A stretch of 29,450 nt of DNA from Lingula anatina (lineage: Eukaryota > Brachiopoda > Lingulata > Lingulida > Lingulidae), in the NCBI RefSeq assembly GCF_001039355.2, contig NW_019775985.1, forward strand, positions 86,366-115,815, in the 5' to 3' direction. This document shows positions 8,961 to 19,066 of this stretch, piece after piece. The translations under genes were made by a program, and so were the position numbers. The number at the start of each line of letters is the position of its first letter. Within the stretch, counting starts at the first letter, position 1. The notes under the pieces are model-generated. The model ran no database searches. It was not told the DNA's origin and saw only the letters and a program-made list of their open reading frames with translations.

Positions 8961-10614
8961 CATTTTATTTTCACCACTGCGTTGTACTTTTTTATATAGC
9001 GCAACACCTAAACCGTATTGAAAACAAAAACGTGGACACCACATCCAGTATTGTGCTTGACAAGTCCTACAAATTGCAAAATTCAAAAGGTCTCTGGCAT
9101 TTACGGTTCCAGAATTTGTGAGAGTTTTCAGTTTCATATCTAATGGCCGCTTCTCCCATAAAAATGCACCTATTGACCACAAACTCTCAAAGATGAAAGG
9201 AGACCCTGATTGTAACCCCTCACCATAATATGAGAGCTTAGGTCTGTGTAGTTTCTGAAAACTGGTACAAACAAATATTTTTTTGCAGAAAAGTCTCATT
9301 TATAGAAAAATTTGGCCCGTTTGACCTTGAAATAAAGGTCAAAAGTCAAATCTCAGGGCATATTAAGAATCTCCACATGACTTTCGGTCAGACTTCTGTA
9401 GTAATTTTTCCCATAATTCCTTCGGTTTGGGAGATATTTAGCATTGAATTTTCCAAAATTTTGACAAGGGTGCGTTTCAATGAGCGTCACGCCAGGCCAA
9501 AGTACCGACTGAGACAAAAATACCAGGGGGTTCAAGTTGAGATTATATGTGACCTAAATCCAAGAGATGGGGACACAGGTCCTTGCAGTCTAGGAGGAGA
9601 AGCGGTAATGGTGACTTGTATCCCACGACACCCTGCGGAGCTTACGGAGCCGTACGAGAAGGGTCGAGACTAAAACCATGAGTACCGCCAAATTGTAAAA
9701 TTCATAAATTCATTTTTGCATCATCATACTGGATTTTTATATCTTGATACTGCTCACATGTAATGGTGATCAAATTAAAATATAAGTGTTCATTTTGTGT
9801 TTTGTGTGTACAAGATGAATTGGTTCAAATTTTTAACAAATGACAGGTGTGATTAATAAAACAATTAATGACTATAAAAATAACATTTACGTTACAATTA
9901 AATCAGTGAAACATTAATTTTATTCATGATAATCCATGCTTTCCACACTGAAATGATCATTTCACCCCCCCCCCCTTCCCCCAAAAAAATGTTACAATTT
10001 TGTGTCTCTACACAAAGGAAAGAGGGGAAACAAATTACATAACAATCCTTACTTGTATATATATATATAAAAAAAACAGCCATACATTTTGTCTACTATT
10101 TCCAAGAGGTCCAGTTATCTGTTTACAATGGCTGTCCTGTCTCTGGCTGTTCATTCATCCTAAAACTTGCCACATCCCGTGTCTTGCACAACTGGGTGAG
10201 ATGAAGATGTTCCTGTTGCTGCCTTTTTATGTCTGCTTCTTATAAAATGCATGTCCCCCATGTTCAGCAAGGTAAAGTCAGTTCACCTAGAAGACACCAT
10301 GTTGTATGGAGACTGGGGCTGGAAAAAGAGACATGACAATGTATAAGTGAAGGAACACTAATTATCTTAGTACAAAGAAAAGACAAAACCTGACAGTCCA
10401 CCAGAGCCAGTTGGGAAAAATATTAAAACTATGGTACACTGCCAAGTGGCCACCTTATATGGTAGACATCATTGTTGTGGTGACTGCATGAACTGTGACA
10501 AGTTAAAAATGATCTTGCCTTTTGGAGGCTGCTGGACACAATTGTGACTGCTGAGACCAGCACATTCTCAGATTGAACATGGTTAAGTATACAGGCCCCC
10601 GTTTCACAAAAAAA
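8961..10614. other. No gene; diverged satellite and low-complexity sequence
   Basis: Contains a diverged outlying relative of the 146-bp repeat (around 9336-9430), a poly-C tract (9964-9974) and a TA run near 10057-10070. The frames at 8958-9299 (minus) and 9377-9673 (plus) show no motif that I recognise. A CCCCGTTTCACAAA word near 10598-10611, common at the edge of repeats in marine invertebrates, sits just before the next satellite. Confidence 0.4.
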
Positions 10615-11059
10615 CTGATTAAATATCAATTATCTCCGATTACTTTTTTTAGGACAGTGATCCACCTTCATCCTGATTACATAGAAATAATCTCAGATTA
10701 CTTTTTTTAGGACAGCGATCCGCCTTCATCCTGATTAAATATCAATTATCTCAGTTTACTTTTTTTAGGACAGTGATCCGCCATCATCCTGATTAAATAT
10801 CAATTATCTCAGATTACTTTTTTTATGACAGCGATCCACCTTCATCCTGATTACATAGAAATAATGACTCAGATTCCTTTTTTTAGGACAGTGATGCGCC
10901 TTCATCCTGATTAAATACAAATTACCTCAAATTACTTTTTTTTAGGACAGCAATCTGCCTTCATCCTGATTAAATATAAATTATCTCAAATTACTTTATT
11001 TTAGGACAGCGATCCGCCTTCATCCTGATTACATAGAAATAATCTCTGATTACTTTTTT
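10615..11059 (+). repeat. 58-bp-period satellite arranged as trimers
   Basis: The AGGACAG anchor recurs at 10651, 10709, 10767, 10825 (as ATGACAG), 10885, 10944 and 11003, spaced 58-60 bp. Each monomer includes TTACTTTTTTTAGGACAG and GATCCGCCTTCATCCTGATT. Two monomer types alternate: A (GATTAAATATCAATTATCTC) and B (GATTACATAGAAATAATCTC). The order is A B A A B A A B, so B recurs about every 176 bp and the array behaves as a trimeric higher-order repeat. Confidence 0.9.
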
Positions 11060-11727
11060 CCTTGCTGTGGCATCTTCTCATCAACTGAATTCTCTGTATT
11101 TAATGCAATATCATCTAAGTTTGGAATAATCTGTGCGTCTGTTGCTGCAATGTCACTTTTCACTGTAAAATATCACTAAGTTGCAATTCACATGCATAAT
11201 CTTGTCATCTCATCTCATTTGTGTTTTGTACTTTCAAAAAATTGCTAATATGCACCTGATGTTTTGCCATGACTTCACGTAAAAAAAAAATCAAACTTTA
11301 AATTGTCATCATTTTATATTGGCAATTTCAGCTAAATTTAGAGGGACATTTGTTGTGACTTTGTATCTTAAGCGGCCCAACATGCCTCAAAATGTGTCAC
11401 AACACTATATTCAATGCAGGAATGGTGCAGTCCAGATGTAACATTGTAATAATGTGATGTTATACTTGGCTACATACTGGGGTATGTATGAATTCCTAAC
11501 ATGCAAAGCCATTACTTCACTCCAGTTGGAAGGCTATGGCTAAATAGAGAGTTATAAAGATATCTGATAGGACGAAGTGAACACTGCAAAAATCCCCACA
11601 AATATCTTTAGGACAACATATAGAAACCCTATTGCTCCCTAACTCTGCTAGAACTTTTTATGTTTTACCTCAGATATTTCCAGGAATCCAGATCTACTGA
11701 ATAACACTTATAACACTCCCTTTATCT
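11060..11727. other. No gene seen
   Basis: AT-rich non-coding sequence between the 58-bp satellite and the TIR transposon. No domain, tandem repeat or inverted repeat was found. Confidence 0.45.
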
Positions 11728-11737
11728 ATCCTCTAGC
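11728..11737. repeat. Target-site duplication, left copy
   Basis: ATCCTCTAGC, identical to the copy at 12747-12756. Confidence 0.85.
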
Positions 11738-12746
11738 GGTCAGCACTAGATCATATACGGCAGCGGGACGGAAGTGAGTAATCCAACATGGCGGTCCCTA
11801 GCGACGAGATGCTAAGGCTAATAGTCGAATGTTGTAGTGCCGATCAAAACACAGTTCAATTGTTTTTTTTAATCGTATAATAACTAGGAATATAGCATAT
11901 AATTTTTATTTACTTTTTAATTTATCTTTTTATTTTTTAATCGTATTATACCTGGGATTTTGTAAACTTTGCGATTTGAATAAAGTAGATGAGTTCCACC
12001 TCTTGCTAGAGTGCAAAGCATATGATTCAATACGTGATCCCTTCAGAGGGCAGCTGTCAGAGTTCCTACCCCTAGGCGACTTCAGCTTTAATGAACTGTA
12101 GGCCTATAATTTTCTTATGGGTGCTCAAGACTTAGAATATTCTTAGAATGGTTATGCGTTTTGTAAATAGATGCTTCCAACAAAGGGAACATCCCTCTCT
12201 TATCGCCTGTAGATTATCATTACACATTTTATATATATCACTTTATAAACTCATTTATTAGTATTATTATACATTTATCTAATTGGGTCTAAATGCGTTT
12301 CCACGTCCTGCAAATTTACGTACATGTATCTGTAGCTGGAGTTGTCTGTTTTACCTCTATGATTGTACTTTGGCCCATTTTTAAACACGTATTCATCTAT
12401 ATCGCATCAAAATCATGTATATTTATTCATTAACTTGTTTGTACTCTGCTATAGTTAGATGTACTGTCTTTGATTGTACCTTATTTGTGAAGGTGTATCA
12501 ATAAAGAATCCCTAGGGATATAGCATACATGTATATTTTCCTAGATATTTTGCTGTAAAACTACATCCTATAAATGTCTCGGCGGCGCCACTCGGAACTA
12601 CTCGGATGTCTCCGCACTCGACAATAAGTATAGTTAGCATGGAGCTTGCGGAATGAGCCGAGGATTGCCGATTGCGGCGGCGCTGGGGGCCGCCATGTTG
12701 GATTACTCACTTCCGTCCCGCTGCCGTATATGATCTAGTGCTGACC
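11738..12746. mobile_element. Non-autonomous DNA transposon with long perfect TIRs and 10-bp TSD
   Basis: The left end begins GGTCAGCACTAGATCATATA and the right end is its exact reverse complement. The inverted repeats are perfect for 57 bp (11738-11794 and 12690-12746), with imperfect matching further in. The element is flanked by ATCCTCTAGC at 11728-11737 and again at 12747-12756, a perfect 10-bp target duplication. A duplication of 9-11 bp together with long TIRs suggests a Mutator-like non-autonomous element, but the superfamily is not proven because no transposase is encoded. Perfect TIRs and TSD imply a fairly young insertion. A truncated LINE was inserted inside it later. Each TIR includes ETS-like and YY1-like words. 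Confidence 0.9.
11900..12512 (+). mobile_element. 5'-truncated non-LTR retrotransposon nested in the TIR element
   Basis: An open frame at 11952-12101 reads CKLCDLNKVDEFHLLLECKA, with further residues to a TAG. This resembles the CX2C...DE-x-HF-L-x-x-C segment downstream of the reverse transcriptase domain in jockey/CR1-like LINEs, where it forms a small zinc-binding tail. About 400 bp of 3' untranslated sequence follows, ending in CAATAAAGAATCC. The piece is bracketed by TAGGAATATAGCATA (11885-11899) and TAGGGATATAGCATA (12513-12527), a 14/15 direct repeat that looks like the target duplication of target-primed reverse transcription. Only the last part of the protein survives, typical of 5' truncation. 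An ATAATCGTA-type duplication near 11863-11891 and 11934-11956 lies at its 5' edge. Confidence 0.7.
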
Positions 12747-12756
12747 ATCCTCTAGC
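12747..12756. repeat. Target-site duplication, right copy
   Basis: ATCCTCTAGC, identical to the copy at 11728-11737. Confidence 0.85.
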
Positions 12757-12770
12757 TCTTGTATCTGCAG

Positions 12771-12796
12771 CTCTCTCTCTCTCTCTCTCTCTCTCA
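12771..12796. repeat. CT microsatellite
   Basis: About twelve CT units beginning just beyond the right target duplication of the TIR element. Confidence 0.9.
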
Positions 12797-15429
12797 AAAG
12801 CCCCGCCCAACTGTCGCTTTCAATCACAAGACTTCCGGTACCAGATCACTGCAACAAAGTACTCACCCTTTTGTCATCAAGAATGTGTTTGCATGCATTT
12901 AAAAGGATGCTAGAACCGTGGAATGTCCTACTGGTTCAGATCAAACTTTTATGGTAACCCATAAATATATCTTAGCCTTAGTATAACGTTACTTTATAAC
13001 GTGTGAAATTTTCCCGCTCCGTCCGACTAAGTAGGTCAAAGAAAACCCGCAGTGAATACTCGGTCACATCTCGGTACATCCGGTCACATGAAGCCCGCCG
13101 CTGTTTTACTCTGATCTGCTTCCCAGTTATTATATCTTCTGATTTTTTGTTTAGATATGATATTATTGATTGAGAATAAATTATAACAAAAAAGGTAATT
13201 TAAAATTCTTTTTTTATTGTTATTATTATATATTTTCTTTTTGCTTCAACTTTTGCTGGATCTCAGCACTGCTAACACAACGTTCAATTTAAAGACCTTC
13301 GCATTTAGAGCAATTAGGTCCTACCATTAAAAGTATAATAAACAAGCTTGAAAATATTCTAAAGTCAATTTTGCCTGCACATCATCTAGTACCTGTATTT
13401 TACTTTTATAGACTGTGCTAGAGACCACGTACGCTAGTAAGCTTATAATTAGATGCGCGTTAATTTTTTTTTTGCAAAACGTCTAAATTTTTCCCTCAAT
13501 TCCAAGTATATTTTCTCAATGCCTGGTAACGAAGGTTTTTTGCAAATGGCTTTTTAAGAGAATGCAACTTATTCGTGTTTCGTGTAAAACATTTGACTGT
13601 GCCCTATTAACATAATTATAGTCCAGCTAATCATGAGGGCCCGCTGGGAAGGGGGGGGGGGGTAGTGATAACAGTTCAAGGCCACAGGAAATAAAATCAT
13701 CAAATCACAAATCACATAAATTAATTAAAAACTTCATTCGTACTGTATCTCATTGAAAATGCTAGTCTGGCGAGCTGAAAATAACTATCATTGAGTATAT
13801 TAATGACTTCGTTCCACTATGGACGAGAGATAGGCCCCTACATGTAGAAACCCGCAATTCACGATTCACAGGAATGGGGTGCTTCACATCTCGGGGAATG
13901 ATAAGTGCATGTTACGAGTAAGGAAAATACCCAACGGGGCCTTCAGTCCTTGTCTTAACTAAAATGAAGATTTAATTAATGTCTAAAATATTTTAAAACA
14001 TTAAAGCAACTAAAATTAATGATCTAGAGCAAAAATACGCCACGTAGGATTTTTCAGCTTTTAAAAGTAGCTGCTAGTTATTTATTGCGTTATTTAAGAT
14101 GAACATTCTAGACATTTTCTGAGACGTTACACATTATACTTGCTTCCAAACAGGTACCTTATATTTCTAATTTATTTAAAATAAACTTGAAATAAACTCT
14201 CTCTCTCTCCGGTTGTCTCTGACCGAATTCACAATCAGTTGATCCTCGGACCAGAATCAGAAAACAAACGTCTTTTATGATAATTAACTGTTATGACTTA
14301 TAAATGAAACTATATTTTTTCATTCGACAGCATCTTCTGTATCTTTTAGAAAAAAAGATGAAAGATGAAAAAAATGCCTGAGCTTTTGGCTTGTGAACCT
14401 TCTTCAGGTACCAAAACAAGAATAAACAAGCAAACTACAGGGATGTGTGACGTACGATGCATGTAAAAGGGACACGAAGTTAGAAGTGCGTGATAAAGGT
14501 TAACGTCTTGAAGATTACATAATAATAAAACAAGAATAATATTCGTTGAGATAGCTCATTGTCTCTATAAAGTCCTTTTTTGAAGTGTCTAATATCTTTA
14601 TGAACTTCTTCTCGACAATCCGTCTTTGTCTTGTGTCGCGTGTGTCCTTTTAAAATGGTGACTGTTTGTACTGTGGTGGTTCTTGATGCGAGTTTTAAGA
14701 TAGCTTTTTTTATCGTTTTCACTTTTAATTACTATTAGTTCTATTACTGTACATAGCTAACAATTATCTGCGCTTTAAGCTTGTACTTTTTATTACAGAT
14801 ACAAGCAAGGCAAGCAAAAAGTCTCTGGCAGTGAATTGTGAACTGTTGCTGCTACCACTCCTACATAAAGTAGATATTGCAAACATACATTGGCACATGA
14901 ATCAATAAGATATCAGACAACTTTCACGGAAAATAAACTGAAATTAAAGCTGGATATTCTTTTATCTATTATCATTTCGCATTGACGTTAAATCTCGGCA
15001 CGTACGTCTTCATCACAATCATACTTCAGTCGCAGTCCGAAGCGACAAAGTTCAAACAGTGCACATCAAAACCATAAATAGGAGTCCTTACGTAGGAAAC
15101 CACGCGCTAGAGAACGGGTTTAATTAAGGCATTTTCTTGTTAGAGGTAATTTAGAGAATCATGAACAAATCTGGATGACCCTATATATTATAAAGCAATT
15201 GTTACCTAAAAATAAAAAAAAATACTTTTCAGAATTATACAAGAAAAAATAATGAAAAGAACGAAGACAGAATAATTTTTAATTAAAAATGGAATCTGAA
15301 CAAAAAATAAAGCTTCAAGCAAATGTAATTGAGTGTAAAAAATACACACTCATGATTTTGACTTACGAGTTAGGCTACAATTAACTTTAAAAATGATATC
15401 GGTACCTTGTCAATGCATGGCAGGACTAT
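12797..15429. other. Non-coding, low complexity
   Basis: No convincing gene. Contents include a poly-G tract (about 13651-13663), a short TCTC run near 14201-14210, and a minus-strand open frame at 14480-14722 (80 residues, Lys/Arg/Thr-rich: RTTTVQTVTILKGHTRHKTK). That frame sits just upstream, on the minus strand, of a segment at 14376-14412 reading CCTGAAGAAGGTTCACAAGC. Similar 'CTGAAGAAGG..AAGCC' words follow coding ends in some retroelements, including Penelope-like ones. This is too weak to call an element. Confidence 0.35.
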
Positions 15430-15465
15430 GTGAAAACGGCATATACCCTCCCCTACACATACACT

Positions 15466-15485
15466 ATACACACACACACACACAC

Positions 15486-15524
<39 letters not shown>

Positions 15525-15546
15525 CTCGAATGGGGGGGGGGGGGGT
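15466..15546. repeat. Compound microsatellite (CA)n (GA)n (G)n
   Basis: A CA run, then a GA run of about 14 units, then after a short spacer a poly-G tract. Open frames on either strand here are repeat translations, not genes. Confidence 0.95.
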
Positions 15547-17903
15547 GGTAGCCAAATTCAATGCTTCTTCCCCGTTGCCAACGTTCTCAATTCGGGTCTT
15601 TTATCAAAAAAAAAAAATAATTTTTATCGTATAAAATAAGTACAACGTGCATAACACCATAGCCTCCGGTCGAATAATGTAACTGTGTGCATGAACCCAA
15701 AAATATGCTAGGCCTATAGCACTATCAAAAAAGAAATGATATATCTTCTTGAAGAAATACAGTCACATTAGAATTCACCCCCCCCCCCCCAATACGCCCT
15801 CATTCTACTGATTCCTTACAAACTCAGCGTGTGTAGGAGTGTGAGAGCTATGTAAAAGTAGGTCAAAAGTTCACGGATAGGATATGCCATGTAACGGTTC
15901 TTAGGGGAGATAGGTGATGACCTTTGGCTATTTTTATTCTGCCGATTTTTGATAGAAAATATCAGTATCTTTCATTACACTAAGTAAAAATAAATTCAAA
16001 TAAGTCAATTTTCTTTCCTTTATCCTTTATAATTCTTCAGATGTAATTAAATACAACAAATTCCTAGAAAACCTTTACCCCCTCTTGTGAATGCAATGTG
16101 TCGACTGCAGAGCTCAGCGTCTGCCACCAAGCTGGATGCTTCGCGGTTCCCGGGTTGAACAGTTAACGCGGTCTGAAAAATTTTAGGGAGAGTCAGATGA
16201 AATAGAGAGGGACCGTGGCATGTATAAAGTTCTACGGGTTGAAGCTGGAGATGTGGGATAGTTTAACTCTTTTCTTTAAAAGTTCTCAATATACACTGCC
16301 TTTCAGTAACCCTGTGCAACCGAAATATTTTGCTGGCACCTTGATACATTTTCCTCTTCTGTCTCCCCCATAAAACGGTCCACACTAAAAAATCAATAAT
16401 CGTATGGCAATTTTATACAGGCAATTGACCTACTTTTAGACCCATGCAGCTATCAACGAGTTTTATGGTTGTGGAGTGAAAACTTGATACACGTCTGTGA
16501 TATAAAATTTATTTCTAATTACACAATTTACAATCAGTGCAAATGACTCAAAAGTGTTCCGATTTGTGAGCTTAAGGAGACATTACTTTTTGAAAGTAAT
16601 GAAAAAATTGGAAACAAGACAAAATCAGACAAAAATCATTTTTTCTCTTATATGCAAATTAGGTCTCCTGAAGTAATATATGACTGGCCGGAAGTGATGT
16701 TCATATCAGAGATTTGTAATGATGATGATCTTAATGATAATAAATGATGCTTAAAAAATCTTATTAAAGTTTTCAGTTGTCATCTGGTGTGAAATATTTT
16801 TTTCTGCACTAACACAATCTTTCCACAAGTGAAAAATAGGTAGTAAACGCGCCTCAGAGATGCACTGCAGACGTCTCAGCTTTTGGATGAAAATCGCACG
16901 CCTAAGATATTAGGTTATGATTATGATGTAAAAATATGCCTGTCTAAGGCTTCCATTAAAATTTTGACTGCATTTCTATTTATGTGGTTCGACAAGAGTG
17001 GCTTTTATTGGGATATTTTCTTTCTCTTTTTTTAAGCGAAAACAAGGCATAAAAGTCAAAATATTCATAAGTAAAAAGATTTCAAAGTTTCAAATCTTCT
17101 TGGTCACTCGTCGTGGTGGTTCACGGGGAAATTTTCAGACAACTTACATTGGTATAAATTGATAATCATCCGACTACCCGCTTTTTAATTATGTTCGTGA
17201 TACACATGTAAATCACGCACAAAACCGCCTTGACTTGTGTCAAAATTACATTTTACATTAGACAATTAAATTTTTGGATTGTGTCAAAATGTGTTTTTTA
17301 GTCTTCTCTTACTGTTTAAGTGCGGAAAACAGGCCTGTTTGTTGTAAATAAAGTTTAATATAAGCAACAAGTGAAGTCTTGAGTCGTTATTCTCACAACA
17401 TTTGGATTTTTTAAACAAAGTCAAGTTGNCATCATTCAAAGGATTTCCCCATCTAAAGTTCTAGAAAATATAACCTATAGGCAAAACAATCTGGATAATT
17501 ATTGAATAACATAGTTTTACAATAACCCTCATAATAACCAATACTGTATTGCATAACCAAAAAATGTCTTCTGTAAAATAATTTGTCTGTAAGCTCCCTG
17601 TCTACTATTAAAATAAGTAAGATGAAAAAACAAAATGAACCCATCGGCAGAATAAACCGAACAATTGTTGTAATCGGAATTCTATACATTGTTTAAAGGA
17701 ACCTTATCCAAGTCACATAAACCCAATAGTCAATAATTCCAATTAAGTAAGATAAGTGAAATTGCAGTTCGCTTTCCCCATGTTGAGTACTCATTGTCCG
17801 TGTTCTTATGGAATTCAGTTAACTTGTTGTCCGTGTTTACGCTCATGTTTGTTTTGTTTCTCCAAGTCCTCGTTTGTCGATGTCCATGTTACTTTTATCG
17901 CTG
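15547..17903. other. No gene; 3' flank of the VWD gene
   Basis: Contains a poly-C tract (about 15778-15790), a perfect 9-bp-stem hairpin with a 3-nt loop (16581-16601, CATTACTTT/AAAGTAATG), a TAAATAAAG word near 17346-17354 on the plus strand and an ambiguous base (N) at 17429. The part next to 17904 should include the 3' untranslated region of the VWD gene on the minus strand, but I found no canonical AATAAA on that strand in the first 450 bp. Confidence 0.4.
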
Positions 17904-18203
17904 TTATGGTATGGTGAAAGGTCCCCACGCAGGCGGAACACCGACCATGTTCCAGTCGTTGCCTGAAAAACCGTTGTAGTCCGCACATATCCCACGGACT
18001 CCATTACGAACATCACAGTTATCTCCACCCATCCATATTTCAACTGTGTGCAGATAGACATAGACAACCATTGGAACTGCGGTGCAATCTATCATGAATC
18101 CTCTCTTGATAGTAAAACCCAAATGAACGGGATTAAGTGCACCACCAAATGGTCCTGCCATACCCCCGATCTGAGACCAGACGTCCAGTCCATCGTCCCA
18201 ATG
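17904..18203 (-). CDS. VWD gene exon 3 (second half of VWD domain, stop)
   Basis: The acceptor TTTTCTTACAG precedes 18203 in phase 0. The exon encodes residues 135-233, beginning HWDDGLDVWSQIGG and ending PPAWGPFTIP before TAA (17906-17904). It contains the VEIWMGG strand and GICADYNGFSGNDW, matching the end of VWD domains (V-x-W-x-G ... CGLCGN-(Y/F)-NG-x-x-x-(D/N)-D-(F/W)). The first of the two Cys of CGLC is replaced (GIC), so one conserved disulfide may be lost. The short tail after the domain shows no TIL or C8 module, unlike mucin-type proteins. Confidence 0.85.
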   Translation of the reverse strand, partial: HWDDGLDVWSQIGGMAGPFGGALNPVHLGFTIKRGFMIDCTAVPMVVYVYLHTVEIWMGGDNCDVRNGVRGICADYNGFSGNDWNMVGVPPAWGPFTIP

Positions 18204-19017
18204 CTGTAAGAAAATGCAAGAAATCAATCTCATGAATCTGTTTCATGAGCAAACAACCTTAAATAGTATAATAAATAAAAAATATGCTCATTAAAAACCC
18301 AGTTTGATATTGTATAAAAAGTGGCTTTGCTGCGTGGAGCGATTCCTGAGAGGAAGAGGACCCTAATCGTGACATTTATGACATTGGAATGAAAAAACTT
18401 TTTGCTGTATGGCTGCAGGGACACTCAAACCTGAGTTCACTTTCTGGAGTAATCATCTCTGATATAGACTTTTCCTGCACTCGACTGCCAGTTTTCCCTA
18501 CGTACACTCAGTCGATGCCATTCTCGTCATCCGCAAATACAATATCACCATATTACCATTATCAGTGGTGGATTAATAGGGGGTTGTATAGGGGTAGTCC
18601 CGACACCCCCCTTCCATTCCTAAGAAAATCACACCAATGGTCCCCTCTTGAAATTAGAATTTTAAGTAGCTAAATCATACTTCTAAACCGAACCAAATGG
18701 CAATGTTCACCCCCTAGAATACCATTTTTTCGCGGTTATCATTACTAAATATCGGACCACAAACCCAACTTCAAAAATCCTGGATCTGCCCATGCATACC
18801 AACGATGTGAGAGAGTGTCAATACACGCTTATTCACCGCGCGGTAAAATGTAACTAGCAGTTCTTGGTCGACAGAGAATTACCTCAAACGCCACAGAAAG
18901 TAAAGTTTTCTGAACCCTGTACATAATTGTGTCTTTGTTTATCTGCCATTTAAGGTCATCAATTTTTTTTTATTTAAAATATATTTTCTTTATCGAGAGT
19001 AACTGACTCTCTTTCGG

Positions 19018-19066
<49 letters not shown>

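Noticed and set aside
10615-11059. CRISPR-like regularly spaced repeats
   Set aside because: The units are contiguous 58-bp satellite monomers without unique spacers, in an animal genome.
14376-14412. Possible hammerhead ribozyme core (CTGAAGA...)
   Set aside because: The core needs CUGAUGA and GAAA with three stems; the sequence reads CTGAAGA and no supporting stems were found.
15370-15639. Open frames with Ser/Leu/Val/Cys or Arg/Glu runs
   Set aside because: They are translations of the CA/GA/G microsatellite.
16130-16170. tRNA/SINE B-box-like GTTCAACCCGG on the minus strand
   Set aside because: No A box at the right distance upstream, no cloverleaf could be drawn, and the word is part of a palindromic CCCGGG context.
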